Part shown: positions 1 through 6,917 of the stretch, in pieces | Numbering within the stretch: the first letter of the stretch is position 1 | Layout: every line of letters starts with the position of its first letter | Assembly: GCA_017539885.1 (NCBI GenBank) | Contig: JAFYCC010000041.1 | Coordinates: 1 to 16,015 of the forward strand | DNA: 16,015 nt | Source of the DNA: Oscillospiraceae bacterium | GTDB lineage: Bacteria; Bacillota_A; Clostridia; Oscillospirales; Oscillospiraceae | Direction of reading: 5' to 3' | The notes under the pieces: generated by a model | Told to the model about the DNA's origin: nothing | The model's input: the letters and a program-made list of their open reading frames with translations, nothing else | The model's database searches: none | Program-made: the position numbers and the translations under genes

Positions 1-791
1 ACGCCGTCCAGTGCATATGCGCCGTCGTCGACGACATGTCTGCGGCTGAACAGTCGAACACGCGATGGTGCCGAGTCCTTCAGTTCAGGCGTATGCGGAT
101 CATCCGCGTTGAGAACGAGACGTGCGTCTTCGTTCTGATTGCGGAACACCATCTTCTTCGCGTCTATATAGTCCTGCATATCCGGGTGCACATCCAGGTG
201 GTTGGGAGAGATGTTCGTCACCACTGCGACATCCGGACTGCAGCGCATGCTGTGCAGCTGAAAGCTCGACAGCTCCAGCACCGCGAAATCCTCCGGGCGC
301 ATCGAATCGACATCAGCGAGAAGCGGCCGCCCGATATTACCGCCGAGGTGCACAGTATATCCCTGTTCTTTCAGCAGTTCTGATATGACTGTCGAGGTCG
401 TGGTCTTTCCGTCGCTCCCGGTGATCGCGACAGTACGGCATGGACAGAATCGAAAAAACAGCTCCATTTCGCTCGTGACGGCAGCGCCGCGCTTAGCCGC
501 GTCATCAAGAAAGCGCGGATGCAGGCCCGGTGTTCTGAAGATGACGTCGGCGTCAAGATCTTTCAGATAGTCTTCTCCCAGCTTCCACGTCACGCCGCGT
601 GATTCAAGTCCTTCCGCGATGGAACCGAGCTCTTCCCTGCTCCTTTTGTCGCATACAAGAACGCGGTTTCCCGCATCAAGCAGGAGCCCGATCAGCGGCA
701 TATTGCTTACGCCCGCGCCCACCACGGCGCAGCGTTTGCCGTTCAGGCTCTTCAGGTATTCCGACAGCTGCAAGTGTACATCACATCCCAA
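1..791 (-). CDS. murD: UDP-N-acetylmuramoyl-L-alanine--D-glutamate ligase, MurD (3' end cut off by the window)
   Basis: Cytoplasmic peptidoglycan-precursor ligase that adds D-Glu to UDP-MurNAc-L-Ala using ATP. The reverse strand reads as a Mur ligase: an N-terminal nucleotide fold with VVGAGVSNMPLIG near residue 30, then the ATP-binding loop GSDGKTTT at about residues 125-132 (MurD/MurC type), then ISPNHLDVHPD and FRNQNEDARLVLNADD typical of the central domain. About 263 residues are visible of a usual ~450; the C-terminal ligase domain lies beyond position 1. There is no ATG in the right frame. The frame opens after TAA-TAG, and the candidate starts are TTG at 791 (GGAG 14 nt upstream, a long spacing) and TTG at 773 (weak GGGA). 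The second gives a family-like N-terminus MQLSEYLKSLNGKR. Identity is secure; the start is not. A promoter lies just upstream, divergent from rnpB. Confidence 0.93.
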   Translation of the reverse strand, partial: MGCDVHLQLSEYLKSLNGKRCAVVGAGVSNMPLIGLLLDAGNRVLVCDKRSREELGSIAEGLESRGVTWKLGEDYLKDLDADVIFRTPGLHPRFLDDAAKRGAAVTSEMELFFRFCPCRTVAITGSDGKTTTSTVISELLKEQGYTVHLGGNIGRPLLADVDSMRPEDFAVLELSSFQLHSMRCSPDVAVVTNISPNHLDVHPDMQDYIDAKKMVFRNQNEDARLVLNADDPHTPELKDSAPSRVRLFSRRHVVDDGAYALDG

Positions 792-817
792 ATCATTATC
801 AAGGGCTCCGGGTAGCT

Positions 818-846
818 ATTATATATCCGATTCCGCCAAAACTCAA
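818..846 (-). promoter_or_regulatory. Promoter of murD
   Basis: Reading the minus strand: -35 TTGAGT (841-846), a 17-bp spacer and a perfect -10 TATAAT (818-823). Predicted transcription start near 811, which leaves only a short leader before the TTG start codons. The spacer carries TTGGCGG, also present in the divergent rnpB promoter. Confidence 0.75.
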
Positions 847-869
847 CCGCGATTCGAACCGCAGACGTA

Positions 870-898
870 TTGACTTGGCGGCCCAATCGCGATAATAT
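870..898 (+). promoter_or_regulatory. Promoter of rnpB
   Basis: -35 TTGACT (870-875), 17-bp spacer, -10-like TAATAT (893-898; the overlapping GATAAT at 891-896 is an alternative). The predicted start falls at about 901-905, exactly where the RNase P RNA begins. Confidence 0.65.
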
Positions 899-900
899 AT

Positions 901-1250
901 GCGCGCAAGCAAGCCGAACAGCCGCGGGCACACGCCGAAAGGCGGTGCGTGAGGAAAGTCCGGGCTCCGCAGGGCAAGGATAGCGGGTAACGCCCGCCGA
1001 AGGCGACTTCAGGACAAGTGCAACAGAGATATACCGCCGCGCCCGGCGCGGTAAGGGTGGAAAGGTGCGGTAAGAGCGCACCCGTCGCGTGGAGACACGA
1101 GGACGCTGTAAACTCTATCCGGAGCAACACCGTGGAGGGACACACAGGCCTGCCCGGCCGTCCCATGGAGGTGGCTTGAGCGCATCGGCAACGATGCGTC
1201 TAGATAGATGGCTGTTTAAGACAGAATCCGGCTTACAGACTTGCTCGCAT
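901..1250 (+). ncRNA. rnpB: RNase P RNA (M1 RNA), bacterial class A-like
   Basis: Catalytic RNA that removes 5' leaders from pre-tRNAs, together with the RnpA protein. Conserved blocks appear in the expected order: GAGGAAAGTCCGGGCTCC near 950 (conserved region I, 5' half of P4), ACAGAGATATACCGCC near 1023, GGTGCGGTAAGAGCGCACC near 1063, ATCCGGAGCAACACC near 1118, AGGTGGCTTGAG near 1169 (the L15 region that pairs with the tRNA CCA end), and ACAGAATCCGGCTTACAGA near 1221 (3' half of P4). The ends pair as P1: ATGCGCGCAAG (899-909) with CTTGCTCGCAT (1240-1250), one mismatch. About 350 nt is normal for the family. Exact ends are taken from P1 and the promoter and could shift by a few bases. Confidence 0.96.
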
Positions 1251-1255
1251 CAAAT

Positions 1256-1289
1256 CGGCGGCTGCTCGCGCAGCCGCCGGTTCGGTTTT
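1256..1289 (+). terminator. Terminator of rnpB, shared with the convergent cupin gene
   Basis: Perfect 10-bp stem CGGCGGCTGC (1256-1265) / GCAGCCGCCG (1270-1279) with loop TCGC, followed by a T-rich tail ending in TTTT. It lies right after the P1 3' strand of rnpB and 10 bases past the stop codon of the minus-strand cupin gene. Confidence 0.8.
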
Positions 1290-1795
1290 CAGGATTCCTT
1301 TTTCAGATATTGATCCAGCTGTGCTGCACCCTCTTCCGTTCTCTTGAGCGCGTACTGACTGCTCATCGAGATGGAAAAATGCAGGATCGGACGGTGAAGT
1401 TCCAGAATGGACAGCGGTAAATGCTTCATGCCGCCGGGAATGAAAATAATGGAACTCTTCGTGAGGTGATGCACCTCCCCGTTCAGGGAAAGCTCGATCA
1501 CACCGCCGAGATCGTACTTGTCGTCCGGGTTGGAGCCCAGGAAGCCGATCATTTCGTCATAGTCGTGCGTATGTTCCTCATGATACGGCAGAGGCCGGAA
1601 ATCCGGCGCGTTTATGTACCAGGTCGTGTTCATCTGAAAAGCGCCGGGGACGATGTGGCTGTCGATGAAAAGAAGACGGTTGCCCCACTGTTTATAGACC
1701 TCATTCATGGGCGAGGGCTTAAAGAAGCGCCCGTCAAGCTCCTGCACGATCTGTCCGCCGTATTCTCCCTCAGTGTTCATAACAAAGTCCGCCAT
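1289..1795 (-). CDS. Small metallo-cupin domain protein, function unknown
   Basis: 168-residue soluble protein with a single cupin fold. Cupin motif 1 is clear: PYHEEHTHDYDEMIGFLG, giving candidate metal ligands H75, H77 and E81 (H72 also near). Motif 2 is IFIPGGMKHLPL, giving H125. All four usual cupin ligands are therefore present, so a metal-dependent enzyme or sensor is plausible; the reaction cannot be read from the sequence. I chose ATG at 1795 because AAAGGA lies 10 nt upstream; the frame remains open to 1867, but the predicted -10 and start site fall inside that extension, so the longer form is not expected. It has its own promoter (1839-1867) and ends at the hairpin shared with rnpB. 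Neighbours give no pathway. Confidence is for the gene and fold, not a role. Confidence 0.85.
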   Translation of the reverse strand: MADFVMNTEGEYGGQIVQELDGRFFKPSPMNEVYKQWGNRLLFIDSHIVPGAFQMNTTWYINAPDFRPLPYHEEHTHDYDEMIGFLGSNPDDKYDLGGVIELSLNGEVHHLTKSSIIFIPGGMKHLPLSILELHRPILHFSISMSSQYALKRTEEGAAQLDQYLKKES

Positions 1796-1838
1796 TTTCG
1801 ATCCATCCTTTCTCAGTTTTGAACATTTGCTTGGTTTG

Positions 1839-1867
1839 AGTATACTACGGAGTCCTGCACAATGCAA
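1839..1867 (-). promoter_or_regulatory. Promoter of the cupin gene
   Basis: Minus strand: -35 TTGCAT (1862-1867), 17-bp spacer, -10 TATACT (1839-1844). Predicted start near 1832, about 37 nt ahead of the ATG at 1795. Confidence 0.7.
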
Positions 1868-2004
1868 TTCATTTCAAGCCCGACAAGCAGCATCGTCATC
1901 CGGCGAGAAGATATCTGCGCTGCCGACTGTACCTCTCATTTCGTCTTCGTACGGCCATCCTGTTCCGGTTTTCCCGAAGGTTCGATTTTCTCATTAATCC
2001 CGCC

Positions 2005-2033
2005 TTGATTCTCGTAAGAACATGTGATACAAT
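2005..2033 (+). promoter_or_regulatory. Promoter of tRNA-Pro
   Basis: -35 TTGATT (2005-2010), 17-bp spacer, -10 TACAAT (2028-2033). The start would fall around 2040, a few bases before the mature tRNA 5' end at 2046. Confidence 0.7.
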
Positions 2034-2039
2034 CACATG
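2021..2039. promoter_or_regulatory. Palindrome over the -10 box of the tRNA-Pro promoter, possible operator
   Basis: CATGTGAT ACA ATCACATG: a perfect 8-bp inverted repeat with a 3-base centre, spanning the -10 hexamer. Position and symmetry fit a repressor site, but no regulator is known or adjacent. Confidence 0.4.
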
Positions 2040-2045
2040 GCAAAT

Positions 2046-2121
2046 CCGGGTGTGGCGCAGCTGGTAGCGCGGGTGGTTTGGGACCATCAGGCCGCAGGTT
2101 CGAACCCTGTCACTCGGACCA
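2046..2121 (+). tRNA. tRNA-Pro (anticodon TGG)
   Basis: Folds as a 76-nt cloverleaf with encoded CCA. Acceptor CCGGGTG pairs with CACTCGG (one G-T), the D stem is GCGC/GCGC with loop AGCTGGTA, and the anticodon stem GGTGG/CCATC closes the loop TTTGGGA, giving anticodon TGG. The T stem GCAGG/CCTGT encloses TTCGAAC, the discriminator is A and the 3' end is CCA (2119-2121). The C1-G72 pair and A73 agree with tRNA-Pro identity. Confidence 0.97.
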
Positions 2122-2123
2122 AG

Positions 2124-2169
2124 AACGGACCGGCATCTGATGCAGTGCATCAGATGCCGGCCCGTTTTT
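2124..2169 (+). terminator. Rho-independent terminator of tRNA-Pro
   Basis: Perfect 14-bp stem CCGGCATCTGATGC (2130-2143) / GCATCAGATGCCGG (2147-2160) with loop AGT. After one mismatch it extends by further pairs (AACGG with CCGTT), followed by TTTTT at 2165-2169. Confidence 0.9.
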
Positions 2170-2223
2170 AAAAAAGCGCCCGACGAAGTCGAGTGCAAAA
2201 GTCGATACTGCAATTTTCTCCTG

Positions 2224-2276
2224 GTCGAGTGGTCATATCCGGTTCCCGGGTACGACCACTCGACTGTTTTCATTTT
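2224..2276 (+). terminator. Second long hairpin with T-rich tail (terminator-like)
   Basis: Outer stem GTCGAGTGGTC (2224-2234) / GACCACTCGAC (2254-2264), 11 bp perfect. A 2x2 internal loop then leads to an inner stem ATCCGG/CCGGGT closed by a TTC triloop, followed by TGTTTTCATTTTT. It lies about 55 bp beyond the tRNA terminator. It may be a backup terminator or an independent structured element; no gene is visible between the two hairpins. Confidence 0.5.
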
Positions 2277-2361
2277 TCTCCAACCGACAGAAGATTCCGA
2301 GCTCCTCTGCCGGTATCAGATCAGAAGCGTAACTGCAGTGCCAGTTTCTGAAGCATCCATC

Positions 2362-2379
2362 AAAAGGGCGAGCACCCTT
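2362..2379 (-). terminator. Weak terminator after the M4 protease gene
   Basis: Minus strand: AAGGG / CCCTT stem (2375-2379 with 2364-2368) around TGCTCG, followed by TTTT, 16 bp past the stop codon at 2395. The stem is short, so this is tentative. Confidence 0.4.
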
Positions 2380-2394
2380 CTGCTCTGTCTGCAG

Positions 2395-5300
2395 TCATCT
2401 TACATACAGGTACATCGCTGTCATCGCGTCCGTGATGACCTGCATGCAGTCGGAAATGACCTCGTTCTCCGGCATCGGGGTATCCGTAGACTGGGAGGCG
2501 TCGATGTAATCCTGTGAGAACTGCAGGCTCGCGATGCACTGAAGCAGATCGCTGTAATACGCGTCGAAGTCCTCAAACGGGCAGAGCACGCCGACCGTAT
2601 CGAAGGCGGTATAGAACCAGTTCCCTCTCCAGTTGTTGTAGAAATCCAGATCCAGCAGCGTGGAAGCGATGACGAAGATGCAGTTTGTGCCGTCCGCCGT
2701 ACTGCAGGTCGCGGCGCCGACGGAGTCGATCGCGTTCGTGCCCGCGTTCGGACCGTTGTAGTTGGTCGCACAGACCATGTTGATGTTATTGAGCGTCGTG
2801 AAGAGCTGCTTGCCGTCAAAGTACTTCTGATAGTCGATGCAGTACTGCCAGCAGTCCGTGATGCCCTTGACGGACGCCTCCGAAAGCACCGGACCGTAGG
2901 CGATCATGCCGCCTGTGTTGTCATACTGCGCGAGCACGCGGCGCGTCTGCTCGCTCTTGTGGAACGGCGCGAGCGAGCCGTAATAGAACGCCTGCATCGA
3001 GGGATTCATCGGATCGAAGAGCTTGACGCTGAACGCGCCGTATTCGCCGTTGACCTCGAGTCTCCACCCCTCCGGAACGAGCATGGAGAAATACCCGCCG
3101 TTGAACGGGATCAGATTCAGCATTTCTCCGGTCGTCTGGCCGTTCGTGTTCCCGCCGCTGCCGGTCGTCTTGCCGGAAGAGAGGTTTGCCAGCGTCGTCG
3201 TACCGCCCGAACGGACGCTGAACGCGCCGAGATTTCCGTTTCTCACCCACGAGGAACCGTTGTAATTGTAGACGACCGTCTCGTTTCCGTCGACCATCTG
3301 CATCTGCGCCCAGTAGGAGCCGCCCTGCAGCAGTGCGCTCGCGATGCCGTTCTGGTCCGGATATGCGCGGCTGATCACGCGGCCCGTGTTCGGGTCGGCG
3401 AACAGGATCATGCTCGCCTTACCCGCGATGTAGCTGTCGGTCTGGATGCTGACGCGGCCGCAGCCATCGCGCGAGGCGTTGAGATAACTGCTCGTCCAGT
3501 CCTCGTTGAGTCCCGCGTCCGCAAACGCTTTGTTCAGCGTGGGGCCGTATTTCTGAAGCATGCCGTTGATCTTCAGCGCGAAGAGCAGCGCGGCGTGCAG
3601 ATCGGTGTAATTGGACATCGGCGTGAGCAGTTCGATGGACGTGGACCACATGGAGAACTGCTCGGCCATGCTCATGCCGGCCTGATCGAGCAGATAGGCC
3701 ATATGCCCGATCAGCGAATTGTTCACGTGAACGCCGCCGTAGTCGTTGATCTCGAAAACGGGCATGAGTACCGCCGGGGCATAATACTGATCTCCGACAT
3801 ATTCCGGCTGCCCGTAGTCGTTCGGCCTGCCCATGCTGCGCATCGGCGCGCCGCTGTTCTCCGCGACGAGCCAGCTGCGGTCCGTCGTCTCACCGCTGAG
3901 CATCTCGCAGAGATTGCCCATGATGTCGCTGTACGCCTCGTTGATCGCGCCGGTCTCGTTCTTATAGCAGGTGCCCTGCATGCTCTGCCGCGTGACGCCG
4001 TGGGTGAACTCGTGGGCGACGACGTCCAGGCAGTCGCTGTAGCGGTTGATATCGGACGCCGCGAAGCAGGCCCAGCCGGCGTTGACGCCGTAGAAGCAGG
4101 CGTTGTCGACCGGGTTTCCGTTCTCGTCACAGTATCCGACGGTCACGAGGATCGGCGTCCCGAAGCCGTCTATGGAGCGGATCCCGTGCGAATCGTAGAA
4201 ATCATACGCTTTGATGTAGTTGGAATACGCAAGCAGATTGTTGTCGCTCCAGCCGTCCAGAGTCGCGCTGCTCACGAAAACGAGCTCGTCCTGGAAGCAG
4301 AACTCCCTGTATTTGGCCACGGCGATCTTGCGGTCCGGATCCATCAGGTAATACTTTCCGTCGCTGGGATTCTTCGAAACGGGAACGCTCAGTTTTTTCT
4401 CGCTCCCGTCCGCCATGCGCACGGTCTTCGTGAGCTGCTGCGTCTTGAGTCCGGCGAAATAGGCGTCGTTGTTCATCACGTCCGCGTTGCTCTCGGCGAA
4501 GCTGTTGGCGGGGATCGCCATCAGGTATTTCCCTTCCGTGGAAACGAAGTGCTCCACGTAGGGCATGTCGAAGCCGTTGCTCTGGTCCGGATTGTTGGTA
4601 TAGACGACCCAGCTGTTGTACACGACGTTGTTGAACGTCACGGCGAGGCGCACGGTCTTGTCCGAATAATACCTCAGCGAGGCGCCCTGCGCGCTCCTGA
4701 CGATGTTTTCGGCTTCCGCGGCGGTTATGCCGCCCTGGTCCTCCACGATGCCGAGATTCGGAACAAAGGAGCAGCTCAGTCCGGCTGTATAGCCGTCCGG
4801 GTCGACGACGACGCGCAGCGTAGAATACAGGAGCGTATTGCCTCCGTAGCGCTGCTGATACGTGTAATACATATAGCCGTCGTCGTCGCGCTCGGAATAC
4901 ACCGCGAAGAACTCGCAGCCCTTGCCAAGGCCGAGCAGCGAGGCCAGACCTTTGATGGATTCCACGCCGTCTTCCGCGTTCCGCACGGGCTTATCGTAGA
5001 ACTTTCCGAGCAGGAAAGACAGATAGCCCTTGTTGCTGTAGATATCAACGACCGTGGAGTCGCCGTTCATCGCCTGGATGTCCTCGATCGTCAGCTGTCT
5101 CGGCATGCTCTGCTGCGCGATCGAGGCGGCGTCGTCCGGCGGCGTTATGAAAGCGGGCGCTTCGGGTGCCGCCGCGGCGGCGGCCTCCGGCGCGCTGAGC
5201 GACGGCGCGTCCTCCTGCGCGGTCTGCGTTTCGCCGGCTTCGGGCAGAGGCTGCGCGGGCTCTGGTTCCGGTTCCTGCGCTTCGGGGATAGTCCCGATGT

Positions 5301-5496
5301 CCTCGGGGATCTGTTCAGGAGCGGACAGCGTAACGCCCGGGTTCTCCTCCGGGACCGAGATCTGGAAAGAGTTATTCTCCTTGTACTCCGTCTTTACAGT
5401 CTCTTTCTTCCCCGACTTTCCGCCGCAGGCGCAAAGCGGGAGAAGCAGGCAAAGGATCAGCAGGGCTGCGAGCGTTCTGCGAAGCAGGTGCTTCAT
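2395..5496 (-). CDS. M4-family (thermolysin-like) metallopeptidase, surface lipoprotein with extra C-terminal domain
   Basis: Zinc endopeptidase, predicted to be exported and lipid-anchored. It is 1033 residues with SD GGAGG 8 nt before the ATG. The N-terminus is a lipoprotein signal with probable lipidated C24 (LCAC-G), then a Pro/Glu/Ala-rich linker to about residue 125. FTP/PepSY-like propeptide sequence follows (~130-330). The M4 catalytic part has HEFTH at 495-499 (two zinc His plus catalytic Glu), GAINEAYSD with E520 as third ligand, and GGVHVNNS with H590 matching the thermolysin proton-donor His. A beta-rich segment (~675-765, GRVSIQTDSYIAGK) is followed by a Gly/Thr linker (~772-792) and a ~240-residue C-terminal region I do not recognise. 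Most M4 proteins are 500-600 residues, so this one is long. An MFS gene lies 44 bp upstream with no terminator between, so co-transcription is likely. Confidence 0.93.
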   Translation of the reverse strand: MKHLLRRTLAALLILCLLLPLCACGGKSGKKETVKTEYKENNSFQISVPEENPGVTLSAPEQIPEDIGTIPEAQEPEPEPAQPLPEAGETQTAQEDAPSLSAPEAAAAAAPEAPAFITPPDDAASIAQQSMPRQLTIEDIQAMNGDSTVVDIYSNKGYLSFLLGKFYDKPVRNAEDGVESIKGLASLLGLGKGCEFFAVYSERDDDGYMYYTYQQRYGGNTLLYSTLRVVVDPDGYTAGLSCSFVPNLGIVEDQGGITAAEAENIVRSAQGASLRYYSDKTVRLAVTFNNVVYNSWVVYTNNPDQSNGFDMPYVEHFVSTEGKYLMAIPANSFAESNADVMNNDAYFAGLKTQQLTKTVRMADGSEKKLSVPVSKNPSDGKYYLMDPDRKIAVAKYREFCFQDELVFVSSATLDGWSDNNLLAYSNYIKAYDFYDSHGIRSIDGFGTPILVTVGYCDENGNPVDNACFYGVNAGWACFAASDINRYSDCLDVVAHEFTHGVTRQSMQGTCYKNETGAINEAYSDIMGNLCEMLSGETTDRSWLVAENSGAPMRSMGRPNDYGQPEYVGDQYYAPAVLMPVFEINDYGGVHVNNSLIGHMAYLLDQAGMSMAEQFSMWSTSIELLTPMSNYTDLHAALLFALKINGMLQKYGPTLNKAFADAGLNEDWTSSYLNASRDGCGRVSIQTDSYIAGKASMILFADPNTGRVISRAYPDQNGIASALLQGGSYWAQMQMVDGNETVVYNYNGSSWVRNGNLGAFSVRSGGTTTLANLSSGKTTGSGGNTNGQTTGEMLNLIPFNGGYFSMLVPEGWRLEVNGEYGAFSVKLFDPMNPSMQAFYYGSLAPFHKSEQTRRVLAQYDNTGGMIAYGPVLSEASVKGITDCWQYCIDYQKYFDGKQLFTTLNNINMVCATNYNGPNAGTNAIDSVGAATCSTADGTNCIFVIASTLLDLDFYNNWRGNWFYTAFDTVGVLCPFEDFDAYYSDLLQCIASLQFSQDYIDASQSTDTPMPENEVISDCMQVITDAMTAMYLYVR

Positions 5497-5540
5497 GGAC
5501 TTATCCTCCAGAGTTTATTATTTCATGCAGGGGACACAGT

Positions 5541-6767
5541 TTATCCTGCCGCCGGCGCGTCCGGCGGTTTCTTCGTTTTGATCGTCGCGGCGTACGCGCT
5601 GTTGCACAGGCCGAGCACCGCGGAGAGCACGAACAGCGTTTCGATCCCGAGCGACTGCCAGATCCAGCCTCCGAACAGGGCGATCAGGATCGTGACGAGA
5701 TGATTGACGGAAAGTCCCGTCGAGATGGTCGCCCGCACCTCGTCCGCGCTGTCGGAAAGATCCTGCACATAGACGTTCGAGGCCATGGACGCCAGCGAGA
5801 TCACAGAGTCCAGTATGTAATTCAGGCAGCAGACCAGAAACGCCGTCTTCATCGGGAAGATATGATGCGCGAAGCCGTAGAAGAAGCAGACGATGACCAG
5901 GATCAGCGTATCCATGATCATGACGATCTTGTAGCCGAAGCGATCGATGATGCGTCCGACAAACGGCGACGCGATGAAAGTGCAGACCGAGGAAACGGCG
6001 AACAGGATGCTGATGACCATCGCGTTCGCGCCGTAGAACAGTACGAGCACATACGGTCCGAAGGTCAGGAAGATCTGCTTGCGCGCGCCGTAAAAGACCT
6101 CGAGCATGTAGTATTTTTTATATTTTTTCCGGAAATAGAAGCGCCGCTTGTCCGGATCCGTCTCACTCTTTCCTTTCATGCGCAGGCACGCGAGAAATCC
6201 GAGCGCGACGATGGCGGCACTGAGCGCGAACACGCTGCGGAAAAGCTGCACGCTGCTGCTGAGGAAATAGAACACGCCTATGATCACCAGGAAGCCGAGC
6301 AGCGTGCCGATCTGATGCGCCGCGTTCTGCATGCCGAGCGCCTCGCCGCCGCGTCCCTCCTTCGCGTATTCCAGAGACAGCGTGTTGCGCATCCCGAGCT
6401 GCATGTGTTCGCCGAGCGAAAAGACGAAGATCGCGAGGATCACAGGCACGCGCGCCGCAGGCAGCGCTGCATGCAGCCCCATGCCGACGAGCATGATGAG
6501 CGCTCCGAGCTTGTAGATCTTCTCCGCGGAGAACGTATACAGTACCGCGAGGATGAACACGAGCGCAAGTCCGGGCAGCTCCCTGAAAAACTCGGAGATG
6601 CCCTTGTCCAGTTCGGACATGGATACGACCTCGGCCAGATAGTTGTCGAGCACGCCTTTATAGAGGCCGTAGGCCAGGCCGAACGTGATCATAGATAGGA
6701 AGAAAGCCTTATAGCTTGATTCCGATTTGAAGATTTCCGTAAAACGCTTCAGAAAGATTCGCCTCAT
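5541..6767 (-). CDS. MFS transporter, substrate unknown
   Basis: 408-residue polytopic membrane protein with about 11-12 hydrophobic segments. The cytoplasmic central loop near residues 195-220 is rich in Lys/Arg (KGKSETDPDKRRFYFRKKYK), and the second half begins with an MFS-like loop FVGRIIDRFGYK, corresponding to the conserved G-x-x-x-D-R-x-G motif. Length is typical for 12-TM MFS porters. No ribosome binding site precedes the ATG at 6767 (a GAGGTG lies about 24 nt upstream), and an in-frame TGA 30 bases upstream leaves no earlier start, so initiation may be weak or leaderless. I found no convincing promoter in 6768-6869. The M4 protease gene follows 44 bp downstream. Nothing in the sequence tells drug efflux from sugar or peptide transport. 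Confidence 0.85.
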   Translation of the reverse strand: MRRIFLKRFTEIFKSESSYKAFFLSMITFGLAYGLYKGVLDNYLAEVVSMSELDKGISEFFRELPGLALVFILAVLYTFSAEKIYKLGALIMLVGMGLHAALPAARVPVILAIFVFSLGEHMQLGMRNTLSLEYAKEGRGGEALGMQNAAHQIGTLLGFLVIIGVFYFLSSSVQLFRSVFALSAAIVALGFLACLRMKGKSETDPDKRRFYFRKKYKKYYMLEVFYGARKQIFLTFGPYVLVLFYGANAMVISILFAVSSVCTFIASPFVGRIIDRFGYKIVMIMDTLILVIVCFFYGFAHHIFPMKTAFLVCCLNYILDSVISLASMASNVYVQDLSDSADEVRATISTGLSVNHLVTILIALFGGWIWQSLGIETLFVLSAVLGLCNSAYAATIKTKKPPDAPAAG

Positions 6768-6869
6768 TTCGACCGGGTGCGTCGCTTCGCAGACACCTCA
6801 TCGTACGGCAGCGTAAGACCCGTATGCATTCCCGCAAAGCTGAATTACGATGGGTTCTGAATAAACAGC

Positions 6870-6903
6870 AAGAAGCGTCCGAAACATCAGCCGGACGCTT
6901 CTT
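6870..6903 (-). terminator. Terminator after the four-helix membrane protein gene
   Basis: Perfect 12-bp stem AAGAAGCGTCCG (6870-6881) / CGGACGCTTCTT (6892-6903) with a 10-base loop, 14 bp past the stop codon. On the minus strand it is followed by GCTGTTTATT. Confidence 0.8.
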
Positions 6904-6917
6904 ACAGATAAAACACG

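Noticed and set aside
36..1191. Several short frames over murD and rnpB
   Set aside because: They are other-frame readings of murD or cross the RNase P RNA, with no motif or start signal.
1896..2273. 125-codon minus-strand frame crossing the tRNA-Pro gene, its promoter and both hairpins
   Set aside because: It overlaps a certain tRNA and terminator, has no ribosome binding site and a non-protein-like composition.
5544..5575. GC-rich hairpin CCGCCGG / CCGGCGG at the end of the MFS gene as a terminator
   Set aside because: It is made by the last codons of the gene. In the direction of transcription it is followed by CAGGATAAAC, with no T-run, so it does not separate the MFS gene from the M4 gene.
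2959..5703. Very long (914-codon) open frame on the plus strand opposite the M4 protease
   Set aside because: It mirrors the codon pattern of a GC-rich gene on the other strand. The translation is low-complexity, rich in Arg/His/Val/Ala with no domain, and the minus-strand frame has a full M4 catalytic site.
5700..6698. 332-codon plus-strand frame opposite the MFS transporter
   Set aside because: The translation is charged, low-complexity sequence (D/E/R/H-rich) typical of the antisense of a hydrophobic protein.
6768..6869. Promoter for the MFS gene
   Set aside because: Candidate -10 boxes such as TACGAT have no acceptable -35 at 16-18 bp, so none is reported.
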